Source: Clostridiales bacterium
GTDB taxonomy: Bacteria > Bacillota > Clostridia > Lachnospirales > Lachnospiraceae
NCBI GenBank assembly: GCA_015655075.1
Contig: JAATFT010000079.1
Location: 1 to 64,000 of the forward strand
Reading direction: 5' to 3'
Length of the DNA stretch: 64,000 nucleotides
The notes beneath the pieces were generated by a model, which saw nothing but the letters and a program-made list of their open reading frames with translations, was not told the origin of the DNA and did no database searches. Positions 1 through 8,088 of this stretch are shown here, piece after piece (position 1 is the first letter of the stretch; every line of letters begins with the position of its first letter). Position numbers and translations under genes: made by a program.

Positions 1-605
1 ACAAGCCTTTAAAAATAATTTTCTGTGGTGCACAATATGAGCGATTACTTCTCACCCACATTAGGTGATATATGGCACACAGCGTTACAAAAGGTATAAG
101 GTGCTTGGTTATACTGGTCAAAACTATTTTGAAGAAGGATATGTAGGAAGCGAAGTCCTACTCCTTATCAGTAGCTTTTTGTATTATTGCAATCGTAGAG
201 TGCTTATATAAGTCGCATTTTTTGATACATACAATGTTGCTATAGTACATTTAGGGATTGCACATAATAATAAAAATTGTTCTGTCCTGCGCACTTTTAC
301 AATTGATAAACACTTCCATATAATAACCAAACAAAATTACCGATCTACAACGAAGTATAATAGTTAGTTATGAAATAAGAATCATATTATTATAGATAAC
401 CGCGTCTTTTGCCTGTTCGTGTGATCGAGTACAGAGTATGAAGTCATTCAAAATTGTGGGAGAGAGGAAGCTTGTCAAGAAAGTCTATGCTGTAATCAGT
501 ATAGGCATAGAATAAAGAGATTCCTTTCAGAAAATTATTTTAATAAAAAAGATTAACTGGTGGCGACACCGCAGAAATGATAAAAAGCTCGATGATAAAA
601 TGTGA
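1..605. other. Gene-poor stretch with no recognisable gene
   Basis: About 600 bases of AT-rich sequence with stop codons in all frames. I recognise no coding region, RNA gene or mobile-element end. It may be decayed DNA next to the ftsK remnant. Confidence 0.5.
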
Positions 606-642
606 AAGACGTCTGCATCACATATGCTGATGCAGACGTCTT
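606..642 (-). terminator. Perfect 15-bp hairpin, likely minus-strand terminator
   Basis: The arms at 606-620 and 628-642 are perfectly complementary around a 7-nt loop. The hairpin lies just downstream of the two minus-strand reading frames at 655-1257. The minus-strand sequence after it is T-rich but not a clean T-tract. Its stem core AAGACGTCTG recurs in the hairpin at 32968-33007. Confidence 0.45.
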
Positions 643-654
643 ATGATTCTACAA

Positions 655-996
655 TTACTTTATATGTGCTTTCCTATCCGGCGGAGCAAGAGGTTTCAAC
701 TTAATCGCCGCCGCCCTGATCGTTTCAAAAATCGTCCCACGATGCTTCATTATAGTCTGTGAGGATACCGCGAACGCGATCCGCGAGGGGATGTTTGCCT
801 TGATGAGGCCCGTGATGACGTCCACCGACGGCCGCTGCGTCGCAATCACAAGGTGCATCCCCGCCGCCCTGGCCTTCTGCGCGAGGCGGCAGACGGCATC
901 CTCCACCTCGCGCGGGGCCGCCATGATGAGGTCGGCGAGCTCGTCGATGATGATAACGACCTGCGGCAGCGGCGGGCGCCGTCTCTGCGTTGGCAT
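655..996 (-). pseudogene. Fragment of FtsK/SpoIIIE DNA translocase motor domain
   Basis: The 113-residue frame matches the middle of an FtsK/SpoIIIE motor. It has a Walker B strand ending in IIIDELADL (about residues 14-24), the conserved run [17 protein letters not shown], and [12 protein letters not shown] followed by [12 protein letters not shown] (to about residue 81). After SSQ the family sequence (VDSRTIL...) is replaced by unrelated residues. The Walker A half and the gamma domain are absent. A working translocase is about 750-900 residues, so this is a remnant. It is strikingly GC-rich (by eye about 65% at 780-990) against AT-rich flanks, and codon choice is unlike the neighbours, so it was probably transferred from a high-GC donor. 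It starts 10 bases after the stop of the small gene upstream and has no good ribosome site. Confidence 0.8.
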
Positions 997-1005
997 AAAT
1001 AGTAA

Positions 1006-1257
1006 TTACCTAAATTCTTCGTTTTCCAGATGATACAGATAACGTTCCAGCTCTTCCTGTGACTGAAATTCTTTTGCATTGCGGAGTAATTCCGCTTTTT
1101 TTGCATCATCCATATTTTCGTAATACTGTCTTGCTTCCGGATCCTCATTAATCAGATTACTCAGGGGCGACGGAAAGTCAGGCAGACCTGTAGCTATACC
1201 GTTTGGAAAAACTGTTAAACCATTTGGGAAAGCATTGATGCCGTTTGGATTATCCAT
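1006..1257 (-). CDS. Small conserved-type protein, 83 aa, unknown function
   Basis: An AGGAGG site 6 bases before the ATG (minus strand) supports this start. The N-terminal 30 residues carry spaced FPNG/PNG repeats. The C-terminal half is a charged helix with the pattern EARQYYENM...EELLRNAKEFQSQEELERYL. I know this layout (low-complexity Gly/Pro head, then a helical 'AM..Y..M...E...I......S.EEM...' tail) from small uncharacterised Clostridia proteins, but can name no function. There is no signal peptide or membrane segment. The ftsK stump follows directly, so the original downstream neighbour may have been lost. Confidence 0.6.
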   Translation of the reverse strand: MDNPNGINAFPNGLTVFPNGIATGLPDFPSPLSNLINEDPEARQYYENMDDAKKAELLRNAKEFQSQEELERYLYHLENEEFR

Positions 1258-1733
1258 GGTAACCTCCTGTATTCCCCGGCAATGGCAGCGGGGCTCTTAC
1301 TGCTCTAAGGGGAATCTGCAAGCAGGCTTGCAATTCCCGACTGGAGCTTTCATTATATTTATGATAACAACAATAACAATAATGAGTAGTATTATAATTG
1401 ACGGAGCAATACAGAAATATGCTAGAAAATATTGCATATATCCTCATGATTCTGTTGTATTCATGTAATAGTTACGTTATAATAATAAAGAAAAAAGTTT
1501 GTAACTATTCCGTGGCTAAAGACTGGGGCAGAATTTTAAACTGTTTGGCAAAAAACAGATAAAATATGCTTGAAACATACGTTTCTGACATTTTTGCAGT
1601 TACAAATATTTAAACCTTACAAGTAAGTCTCCCGCCTTTTAGCGAAGCGTGAGCGGTGGGTTTGGGACTTACTTGTTTCAGTCGGAGAGCGGGCGCCGAC
1701 TGAAATACCAGCGTAAATTCGAGGAGAAAAACT
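1258..1733. other. Intergenic region with several hairpins
   Basis: No gene is seen. It holds an imperfect hairpin near 1309-1340 (GGGAAT...GCAAGC / GCTTGC...ATTCCC) and the tandem hairpins listed at 1619-1705. The rest is AT-rich and must contain the divergent promoters of the 83-aa gene and the NUDIX gene, which I could not place with confidence. Confidence 0.5.
1619..1705. repeat. Two adjacent hairpins, possible repeat element or terminator pair
   Basis: The first hairpin has 11-bp arms at 1619-1629 and 1666-1676, enclosing AGCGAAGCGTGAGCGG. The second has 10-bp arms at 1676-1685 and 1696-1705. They share one base and sit 30 bases before the NUDIX start. The GC-rich AGCGAAGCG core is typical of short dispersed repeats in this group. 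A role as terminator or leader structure is also possible. Confidence 0.4.
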
Positions 1734-2129
1734 ATGGAAAAATACAAAATCATGGTGAAGGGTATTATTCAGTATGAGGATAAATACTTACTTGTGGAAA
1801 AATGGTACGACGATAGAATTGTCGACCCCTATCAATGGGAATTTATTGACGGCAAACTGGAATTTGGTGAGAATCCTGAAAAAGGTGTTCTTAGGCTCAT
1901 ATTTGAAAATACCGGGTTATCCGTTTATATTAACCGCATTCTTTACACATGGTCTTTTATGATGGGAGACGTATGTAATATCGGCATTAGTTTTTTATGC
2001 CTCAGTACAAGGGATGATGTGATTCTCTGTGAAGAACTCAATAATTTTAAATGGGTAGCCAAGGAGGAAATCGGCAATTATATCAGCAATAAAGCTGTTT
2101 TGGCAGATATTGAAAAAGCGGAATTGTAA
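1734..2129 (+). CDS. NUDIX-domain protein with degenerate NUDIX box
   Basis: 131 residues with the alpha-beta-alpha pattern of a NUDIX hydrolase; family members cleave nucleoside diphosphates linked to another group. The expected box is GX5EX7REUXEEXGU. Residues around 40-62 give G-KLEFG-E-NPEKGVL-R-LIFENTGL. The glycine, first Glu, Arg and final Gly are kept, but Glu after Arg is Leu and the metal-binding EE pair is only partly preserved (FEN). Catalysis may be weakened or lost. A GAGGAG site lies about 8 bases before the ATG. It ends 62 bases before pyrC and could be read through into it. Substrate unknown. Confidence 0.7.
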   Translation: MEKYKIMVKGIIQYEDKYLLVEKWYDDRIVDPYQWEFIDGKLEFGENPEKGVLRLIFENTGLSVYINRILYTWSFMMGDVCNIGISFLCLSTRDDVILCEELNNFKWVAKEEIGNYISNKAVLADIEKAEL

Positions 2130-2191
2130 AATTTACAGCGTTCGGTCCGCCGGACGTCGTTGTGTAATCCACCAAAGAAAGGAGTCTTACA

Positions 2192-3466
2192 TTGACATTA
2201 CTAATTAAAAACGGTTATATACTTGACCCCTCTGCCGGGGCGGAAGGCAGGGCGGAGCTGTTCATAGAGGATGGTATCATTAAGGAAATAAAGACGGAAA
2301 TTGATACGCAGGCAGAGCAGGTGATTGATGCAAAAGGGTGTTATGTTATGCCGGGGTTTATTGATCTGCATGTGCATTTAAGGGAACCGGGCTGCGAATA
2401 TAAGGAAACCATTGCAACGGGAGCCATGGCGGCGGCGAGAGGAGGATATACTACCATATGTTCCATGCCCAACACCAATCCGGTTCTAGACAGCAGGCAA
2501 ATGATTGAATCTGTATTATCAAAAGCAAGGAAAGAAGCAGTCGTTCACGTACTTCCCATTGGCGCGGTGACAAAAGGACAGCTGGGAATGGAATTAGCCG
2601 ATATAAAAGGCATGGCCGCCGCCGGAGCCGTAGCAGTCAGTGAGGATGGCAAATCCGTTATGAATACGGTCCTTTATAGGGAAGGTATGATAGAGGCAAA
2701 AGAAGCCGGTATCCCCGTATTTGCCCATTGTGAGGATAAGGATTTGGTCGGGAAAGGGGTACTCAATGAAGGGGAAAAATCCAGGGAGCTTGGTATGCCC
2801 GGCATTAGTAACACAGTGGAAGATGTAATTGTCGCAAGGGATATTCTGCTTGCCAAAAATACCGGCGTAAGGCTTCATCTGTGCCATTGCTCCACAAAAG
2901 ACAGCGTAACATTTGTAAAAATGGCAAAAGACAGGGGTTTACCGGTTACCGCCGAGGTATGCCCCCATCATTTTACCATGGCTGACGAAGAAATAGAAAA
3001 GGATGACGCCAATTATAAAATGAATCCTCCGTTAAGAAGCGCAGAGGATATAAAAGTATTAAAGGAAGGGCTTCGGGATAATATCATGGATGTGATAGCT
3101 ACGGATCATGCGCCCCACAGCAGGGAAGAAAAAGCAAAATCCATAATGGAGGCACCCTTTGGAATTGTAGGCTTAGAAACTGCATTTGCTCTTACCATGA
3201 CGGAATTGGTTAAGAAAGGTTATTTAACCCCCATGCAGATGGTGGAAAAGATGAGCTGTAATCCGGCTAAAGTCCTGGGAATAGACAAGGGTACTCTTGC
3301 CGTTGGCAAAAGGGCGGATATTGTAATTGCCGACCCCGATGAAAAATATAAGATCGATGTGAACGAATTTGCCTCTAAAGGTAAAAACACACCTTTTCAT
3401 GGGAAAGAAGTATTCGGCAGGGTAAAGGCAACGATAGTGGAAGGTAAAATCATATTTCAGGATTGA
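2192..3466 (+). CDS. pyrC: Dihydroorotase, class I
   Basis: 424 residues, normal for the monofunctional Gram-positive enzyme that cyclises carbamoyl-aspartate to dihydroorotate, step 3 of UMP synthesis. The zinc-site signature FIDLHVHLREPG is near residue 58, the family run ATDHAPHS near residue 303, and the amidohydrolase end PADIVI-like (KRADIVIADPD) near the C-terminus. Translation starts at TTG (2192) after AAAGGAG. pyrF follows after 21 bases, so the two form an operon. pyrB, pyrA and carbamoyl-phosphate synthase genes are not in the window. Confidence 0.95.
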   Translation: MTLLIKNGYILDPSAGAEGRAELFIEDGIIKEIKTEIDTQAEQVIDAKGCYVMPGFIDLHVHLREPGCEYKETIATGAMAAARGGYTTICSMPNTNPVLDSRQMIESVLSKARKEAVVHVLPIGAVTKGQLGMELADIKGMAAAGAVAVSEDGKSVMNTVLYREGMIEAKEAGIPVFAHCEDKDLVGKGVLNEGEKSRELGMPGISNTVEDVIVARDILLAKNTGVRLHLCHCSTKDSVTFVKMAKDRGLPVTAEVCPHHFTMADEEIEKDDANYKMNPPLRSAEDIKVLKEGLRDNIMDVIATDHAPHSREEKAKSIMEAPFGIVGLETAFALTMTELVKKGYLTPMQMVEKMSCNPAKVLGIDKGTLAVGKRADIVIADPDEKYKIDVNEFASKGKNTPFHGKEVFGRVKATIVEGKIIFQD

Positions 3467-3487
3467 TAATACACTCGGAGGATTTTT

Positions 3488-4405
3488 ATGATTAATAAAT
3501 TAATAGAAAAAATTGAACAAAGCAAAGCGCCTATTGTGGTAGGCTTAGACCCTATGCTGTCCTATGTTCCGATTCAGATACAGGAAAAGGCTTATCAGGA
3601 AAAAGGCGAGACTCTGGCCGGCGCTGCGGAAGCCGTCTGGCAGTTTAATAAGGCGATTGTAGATGCCGTTTACGATCTGATTCCTGCCGTAAAACCGCAG
3701 ATCGCCATGTACGAGCAATTTGGGATTGAGGGCCTGATTGCTTTCAAAAAAACGGTGGATTATTGTAAGAAAAAGGGTCTGATAGTTATCGGTGATATTA
3801 AACGGGGCGATATCGGTTCCACTTCCGCGGCCTATGCGGCAGGCCATCTGGGAAAGGTCAAAGTGGGAAGCAATTCCTTTTATGGTTTTGATGAGGATTT
3901 TATAACCGTGAATCCTTATTTCGGTTCCGACGGAGTAGAGCCGTTTATGGACGTTTGTAAGGAAGAAAAGAAGGGATTATTCATACTTGTTAAAACCTCC
4001 AACCCGTCCAGCGGGGAATTTCAGGATCAGCCGGTTGGGGGAAGGCCCCTCTATGAATTAGTAGGAGAGAAGGTGGCACAATGGGGTGAGAAGCTTATGG
4101 GAGATAAGTACAGCTACGTCGGCGCAGTAGTGGGCGCTACTTATCCCAAGGTAGGTAAAACACTTAGGGAAATTATGCCCAGGACTTATATACTTGTGCC
4201 GGGTTACGGTGCCCAGGGTGGTAAGGCTGAGGATATTTCGCACTATTTTAATAAGGACGGCCTGGGAGCAATCGTCAATTCATCCCGGGGTATCATAGCT
4301 GCTTATAAGCGGACGGAATATGATAAATACGGGCCGGGCGCCTTTGCAGACGCCTCCAGACAGGCCGTGGTTGATATGCGTGAAGATATTCTTGGTAAAC
4401 CATAA
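3488..4405 (+). CDS. pyrF: Orotidine 5'-phosphate decarboxylase, type 2
   Basis: 305 residues, the long PyrF subfamily. It decarboxylates OMP to UMP. N-terminal VVGLDPM and the catalytic IGDIKRGDIGSTS (about residue 98, Lys and Asp of the D-K-D network) are present, as is the phosphate-binding VPGYGAQGG near residue 240. It follows pyrC after 21 bases with a GGAGG site. In many relatives pyrF is followed by pyrK-pyrD-pyrE; here those genes resume only 10 kb later. The stop codon abuts a foreign gene remnant. Confidence 0.95.
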   Translation: MINKLIEKIEQSKAPIVVGLDPMLSYVPIQIQEKAYQEKGETLAGAAEAVWQFNKAIVDAVYDLIPAVKPQIAMYEQFGIEGLIAFKKTVDYCKKKGLIVIGDIKRGDIGSTSAAYAAGHLGKVKVGSNSFYGFDEDFITVNPYFGSDGVEPFMDVCKEEKKGLFILVKTSNPSSGEFQDQPVGGRPLYELVGEKVAQWGEKLMGDKYSYVGAVVGATYPKVGKTLREIMPRTYILVPGYGAQGGKAEDISHYFNKDGLGAIVNSSRGIIAAYKRTEYDKYGPGAFADASRQAVVDMREDILGKP

Positions 4406-4727
4406 CGAATATGAAGCAGACGAGTTTCAGATTGGTAATTTTACACTGGAAAATGCAAAAGCAATTCATGCCCCCGCCATTCAAGAAAGTTTTCTAAATG
4501 TGGAATGTACGCTTAAGAATATTCAAGATTTAAGTGATGCAGGTATTACCGCTATGGTTATTGGAGAGGTTCAACGTATCTCTGTTGAAGAAGAATATGC
4601 ACAAGGTTATGAAAAGCGATATGGAAAATATGGGTTTATGATGTTGGTTCCAGCCCCGCAAGATCTTGTTACAGGAGAACCGAGGCAATCGGGTATTGCT
4701 ACCATTGATATTCAAAAATTGGATTGA
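4404..4727 (+). pseudogene. C-terminal stump of a flavin-reductase-like protein
   Basis: The open frame runs through the 3' end of pyrF in another phase, but family-like sequence begins only at about 4404 (NEYEADEF...NFTLENAKAI, then IQESFLNVECTLKNI and VIGEVQRI). This resembles the C-terminal half of the flavin reductase-like/DIM6-NTAB FMN-binding fold, usually about 190 residues. The N-terminal half with most flavin contacts is missing, and there is no ribosome site at the junction. I read it as a gene whose 5' part was deleted when sequence joined the end of pyrF. A short functional protein cannot be excluded. Confidence 0.65.
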
Positions 4728-4733
4728 GAAAAT

Positions 4734-5006
4734 ATGAAAAGTGATTTAAGAACTATCCCCGGTATTGGGAAAAATATTGAACAAGACTTATTAAATATTG
4801 GCATAAGTTGCGTTGCGGATTTAAAAGGAAAAAATCCTGATGAATTGTATATGCAGGACTGTCTTTTTAAGGGCTTTCAAGAGGATAAATGCCAGTTATA
4901 TGTTTTTCGATTAGCAGTATACTATGCCGAACATGAAACACACGACGCTGAAAAATTAAAATGGTGGTATTGGAAAAATAAAGTATATCCACCCGACAAA
5001 GAGTAA
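4734..5006 (+). CDS. Helix-hairpin-helix protein, Cdd1/pathogenicity-locus type
   Basis: 90 residues. The N-terminus (LRTIPGIGKNIEQDLLNIGI) is a helix-hairpin-helix motif that in other proteins binds DNA non-specifically. The rest (VADLKGKNPDELY...CLFKGFQEDKCQLYVFRLAVYYA) fits the small Cdd1 family, first described beside the Clostridioides difficile pathogenicity locus; its function is unknown. It starts 6 bases after the flavin-reductase stump, so both probably came in together. No strong Shine-Dalgarno is visible. Confidence 0.7.
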   Translation: MKSDLRTIPGIGKNIEQDLLNIGISCVADLKGKNPDELYMQDCLFKGFQEDKCQLYVFRLAVYYAEHETHDAEKLKWWYWKNKVYPPDKE

Positions 5007-5296
5007 GCATCAAATTTCCATTTGCGGGCAGATTATTAGCAAAGAAAAGACCACAATCACCAAAATGTAGCCGAATAAGCTCATTATGAGATTATCCGAT
5101 TTGTTTACCACAGAGCAGGACGGGCGGTTATTGTCAAAGCCGGCGCAGCCGTTCATTTCAGCCTTGACGATTGCCTCTGTTCTGCTATTTCTCCATGTGC
5201 GGTCACTTCGGGACAAGTTACCATGAAATAAACGATTTCGTTCACCATATATTTTTACACGGGAGTGGAGGGCTTTATAAATATTTTGAATTCGGT

Positions 5297-6475
5297 TTAA
5301 GGAAGGGTGGATATTGCCTTTTCCAACTGCTTTAAGGCTAAGGCCAGGGTATCACGGGGGCAGGCAATATTAATACGCTGAAATCCCAGGCCTTCCGGCC
5401 CGAATATGGTGCCGGCATCCAGCCAAAGTTTTGCTTTATTAACGATCAGATCCTCCAGTTCTTTTTCCGAAAGCCCCAGGCCTCTGAAATCAATCCACAC
5501 CAGATAAGTTCCTTCCGGTTCGGTGAGTTTTACTGACGGTATATGTTTTTCTAAATAATCCTTTACATAATTCAAATTCTGAAATAGATATTCTTTTAAT
5601 TCTTTCAGCCATTCATCCCCAAATTCATAAGCTGCCTGGCAGGCTATTAAGCCCATGGTATTTAACTGGCTGTATCCGGCTTTTATGATTTCGGCTTTAA
5701 ACGCGGATTTTAGTCCGGGATTTCCTATAAAAACATTGGAAACCTGAAGCCCCGCCAGGTTAAAGCTTTTGCTGGGAGCGGTACAGGTAATGGTACGTTC
5801 AAGATATTCACTCTTAAGGTTGGCAAATACCAGATGTTCATGCCCCGGATAAATGAAGTCGGCATGGATTTCATCGGATACGATTATTACATCATGTTTT
5901 ACACAAATATCGCCTAACCGGGTTAATTCCTCTTTTGCCCATACCCTTCCCACCGGATTGTGGGGATTGCACAGAAGAAATAATTTAACCCGGTGTTTTA
6001 TTATTTTATCTTCAAAATCTTCAAAATCTATTTGATATTTCCCGTCTTTATAAACCAGTGGGTTATTTACCAGGAGTCTTTCGTTGCTTATAATGGTTTC
6101 TGAAAAGGGATAATATACCGGCCTTTGAATTAATACGGCGTCCCCTTTATCAGTTAATGCGCGGATAGCCATTGCTATGGCGAAAACTACCCCGGGTGTC
6201 TTTACCAGCCATTTCCGTTGGATATTCCAGTGATAATGGACAAAGAACCAATTGCGCAGTACGTTGAAATATTCTTCTTTTACTTCCGTATAACCGAATA
6301 TTCCATGCCGGCTGGCCTTTACCAGGGCCTGCGTGATTTCGGGCACAGTAGGAAAATCCATATCGGCAACCCATAAAGGTAAAACATCAGCCGTTTTTCC
6401 TCTTTCCACTGCAAAATCGTATTTTAATGAGTTAGTGTTCCTGCGGTTCACAATTAAATTAAAATCAAACGCCAT
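5297..6475 (-). CDS. MalY/PatB-type PLP-dependent C-S lyase
   Basis: 392 residues, fold-type I aminotransferase family of the MalY/PatB branch. These enzymes cleave cystathionine or cysteine conjugates to a thiol, pyruvate and ammonia. Visible marks: LPLWVADMDFPT near residue 33, CNPHNPVGRVW near residue 167, SDEIHADFIYPG near 199 (PLP-binding Asp) and APSKSFNLAGLQ near 232 (Schiff-base Lys). The start overlaps the upstream transsulfuration gene by 11 bases, with a GGAAGGAGG site inside that gene. Placed behind a methionine T-box, the natural role is cystathionine beta-lyase in methionine synthesis, though it could also work in cysteine breakdown. Confidence 0.9.
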   Translation of the reverse strand: MAFDFNLIVNRRNTNSLKYDFAVERGKTADVLPLWVADMDFPTVPEITQALVKASRHGIFGYTEVKEEYFNVLRNWFFVHYHWNIQRKWLVKTPGVVFAIAMAIRALTDKGDAVLIQRPVYYPFSETIISNERLLVNNPLVYKDGKYQIDFEDFEDKIIKHRVKLFLLCNPHNPVGRVWAKEELTRLGDICVKHDVIIVSDEIHADFIYPGHEHLVFANLKSEYLERTITCTAPSKSFNLAGLQVSNVFIGNPGLKSAFKAEIIKAGYSQLNTMGLIACQAAYEFGDEWLKELKEYLFQNLNYVKDYLEKHIPSVKLTEPEGTYLVWIDFRGLGLSEKELEDLIVNKAKLWLDAGTIFGPEGLGFQRINIACPRDTLALALKQLEKAISTLP

Positions 6476-7622
6476 GCAGGGACCTCCTTCCGTTTAGAGC
6501 CTGATCTAAATCTGATATAATATCGTCGGCATTTTCAAGACCCACTGAAATCCTGAGAAGACAATCGTTAATACCTCTTCTTAGTCGTTCCTCCAAAGGA
6601 ATATCCGCATGGGTCTGAAGCATAGGGTAGGTTATTAAGGTTTCAACCCCGCCCAGGCTTTCTGCAAAAAGCAGTAACTGAATACGTTCCAGCAATTGTT
6701 TTGCCGTTACCTCCTTGTCAACTTCAAAGGATATCATGGAACCAAAGCCCGTTGACTGCTTTATTGAAACGGCATAGTCCGGATGGTCAGGCAGGCCGAT
6801 ATAATATATCTTTTTCACTTTTTCCTGTGCAGTGAGCCAATGTGCTACTTTTAGTGCATTTTCCTGCTGACGGTCCATACGTACCGCCAGGGTTTTAATA
6901 CCGCGGATTAATAGCCAGCTGTCAAAGGGAGAAAGGCAGGCGCCCGTGGTTTTATAAATAAACCGGAGCTTTTCCGATAAGTCTTCCCTGTTGGTCACTA
7001 AAAATCCGGACAGGGTATCGTTATGACCGCTAAGATATTTTGTACCGCTGTGTATAACGATATCCGCACCTAAGACGAGGGGAAGCTGGTAATAGGGTGT
7101 TAAAAAGGTGTTGTCAACAATCACCAGTAAACCGCGGGACCTGGCAAGTTCACAGGCGGCGGCGATATCGGTTACCTGCATCATGGGATTTGTAGGCGAT
7201 TCAATGTAAATGGCTTTTGTTTCCTTTCGGATGAGAGAACGCACGGTATCTAATTTTGAAGTATCCGTATAATCAAATTGCAAGCCGTTTTTACGTGAAA
7301 TATTTTCAAATAAACGGATGGTGCCGCCGTATAAATCTTCGGAGGCTATGATGTGGTCTCCGATGGAAAAGAGTTCCATAAGGGCTGCAATGGCGGACAT
7401 TCCGCTAGAAAAGGCTAAGGCGTCAATTCCGTGTTCCAGATTGGCGACTATTTTTTCCACATATTCTCTGGTGGGATTCTGCATTCTGGAGTAATCATAT
7501 CCTGTACTTTGTCCAACCCCGGGGTGGGCGAAGGTTGCCGATTGATAAATTGGTACGCTGATTGCTCCTGTATGGTGGGTGTTGTTCTCTGCACCATGTA
7601 TACAAAGTGTTGAAATATCCAT
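6465..7622 (-). CDS. Cystathionine gamma-synthase-like transsulfuration enzyme
   Basis: 385 residues of the Cys/Met-metabolism PLP family. SSGMSAI near residue 88, VDNTFLTPYYQLPL near 168 and HSGTKYLSGHND near 190 (PLP Lys) are clear. The family includes cystathionine gamma-synthase, gamma-lyase and O-acetylhomoserine sulfhydrylase; sequence alone does not separate them. The Met-specifying T-box leader and the overlapping beta-lyase gene argue for gamma-synthase: acyl-homoserine plus cysteine gives cystathionine, which the next enzyme cleaves to homocysteine. A GGAGG site precedes the ATG. Confidence 0.85.
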   Translation of the reverse strand: MDISTLCIHGAENNTHHTGAISVPIYQSATFAHPGVGQSTGYDYSRMQNPTREYVEKIVANLEHGIDALAFSSGMSAIAALMELFSIGDHIIASEDLYGGTIRLFENISRKNGLQFDYTDTSKLDTVRSLIRKETKAIYIESPTNPMMQVTDIAAACELARSRGLLVIVDNTFLTPYYQLPLVLGADIVIHSGTKYLSGHNDTLSGFLVTNREDLSEKLRFIYKTTGACLSPFDSWLLIRGIKTLAVRMDRQQENALKVAHWLTAQEKVKKIYYIGLPDHPDYAVSIKQSTGFGSMISFEVDKEVTAKQLLERIQLLLFAESLGGVETLITYPMLQTHADIPLEERLRRGINDCLLRISVGLENADDIISDLDQALNGRRSLHGV

Positions 7623-7705
7623 TTTTATTCCTCCTTATAATTTGTGTGCTGTTGGTATCCTGTGTCTAAAAATCGGGTTTTACAGAAAAACATATACAAA
7701 AAAAA

Positions 7706-8003
7706 CTCGTCTTCCTAACAAAAGAAGACGAGAAAACCCGTGATACCACTTCAATTTATCTGTACATCGCTGTAGCAGACCTCTAAGAGTACGATATTAG
7801 TTAAACTAATAATTTATACTTGTTTGCTGTAACAGGCAATCCTGTCGTAACCTAAGTGCAGTGTCTATTTGTGCAATGCAGTTCGGGACGCCACTCCTGA
7901 GCCATATTCAGCTATTCTCCATCTGCTTTTTCTCACCGTTTAAAGCTCTCTGTGGGACTTTAAATAACTTACTTTCTCATTCATAGTGTTTTAGTATGAA
8001 ATT
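7706..8003 (-). promoter_or_regulatory. T-box leader, probable methionine specifier
   Basis: On the minus strand the leader holds a stem-I start (AGAGAGC...GGTGAGAAAAAGC at about 7952-7923). A specifier-type loop GAATATGGCTCAGGAG follows, in which the ATG codon lies at 7905-7903. The T-box core GAAGTGGTATCACGGG spans about 7752-7737. The terminator stem CTCGTCTTC...GAAGACGAG with a run of eight T is at 7732-7699. Uncharged initiator/elongator tRNA-Met would favour the antiterminator and let the two transsulfuration genes be read. The T-box and terminator are certain by eye; the specifier reading is an inference from its position and agrees with the downstream genes. Confidence 0.85.
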
Positions 8004-8009
8004 GATTTG

Positions 8010-8038
8010 AGTATAGCAGAGAATTATGATAATGTCAA
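8010..8038 (-). promoter_or_regulatory. Consensus sigma-A promoter of the T-box operon
   Basis: Minus strand: TTGACA at 8038-8033, a 17-base spacer, and TATACT at 8015-8010. Transcription should start near 8003, giving a leader of about 380 nt before the transsulfuration gene. It lies 50 bases downstream of the aminopeptidase gene stop. Confidence 0.85.
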
Positions 8039-8088
8039 TCCTGATTTTATAAATAATACTAAAGGAACGAAAATAATATAATAACTTG

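Noticed and set aside
846-1148. 100-residue minus-strand frame over the ftsK fragment
   Set aside because: It is an alternative frame of the GC-rich fragment with Arg/Ser-rich translation, a typical shadow.
2130-2191. PyrR attenuator ahead of pyrC
   Set aside because: The gap of 62 bases has only a short GC-rich palindrome and no anti-antiterminator set.
5010-5216. 68-residue minus-strand frame with a hydrophobic end
   Set aside because: No ribosome site, no family resemblance, and it sits in what looks like a decayed stretch after the HHH gene. Possible remnant only.
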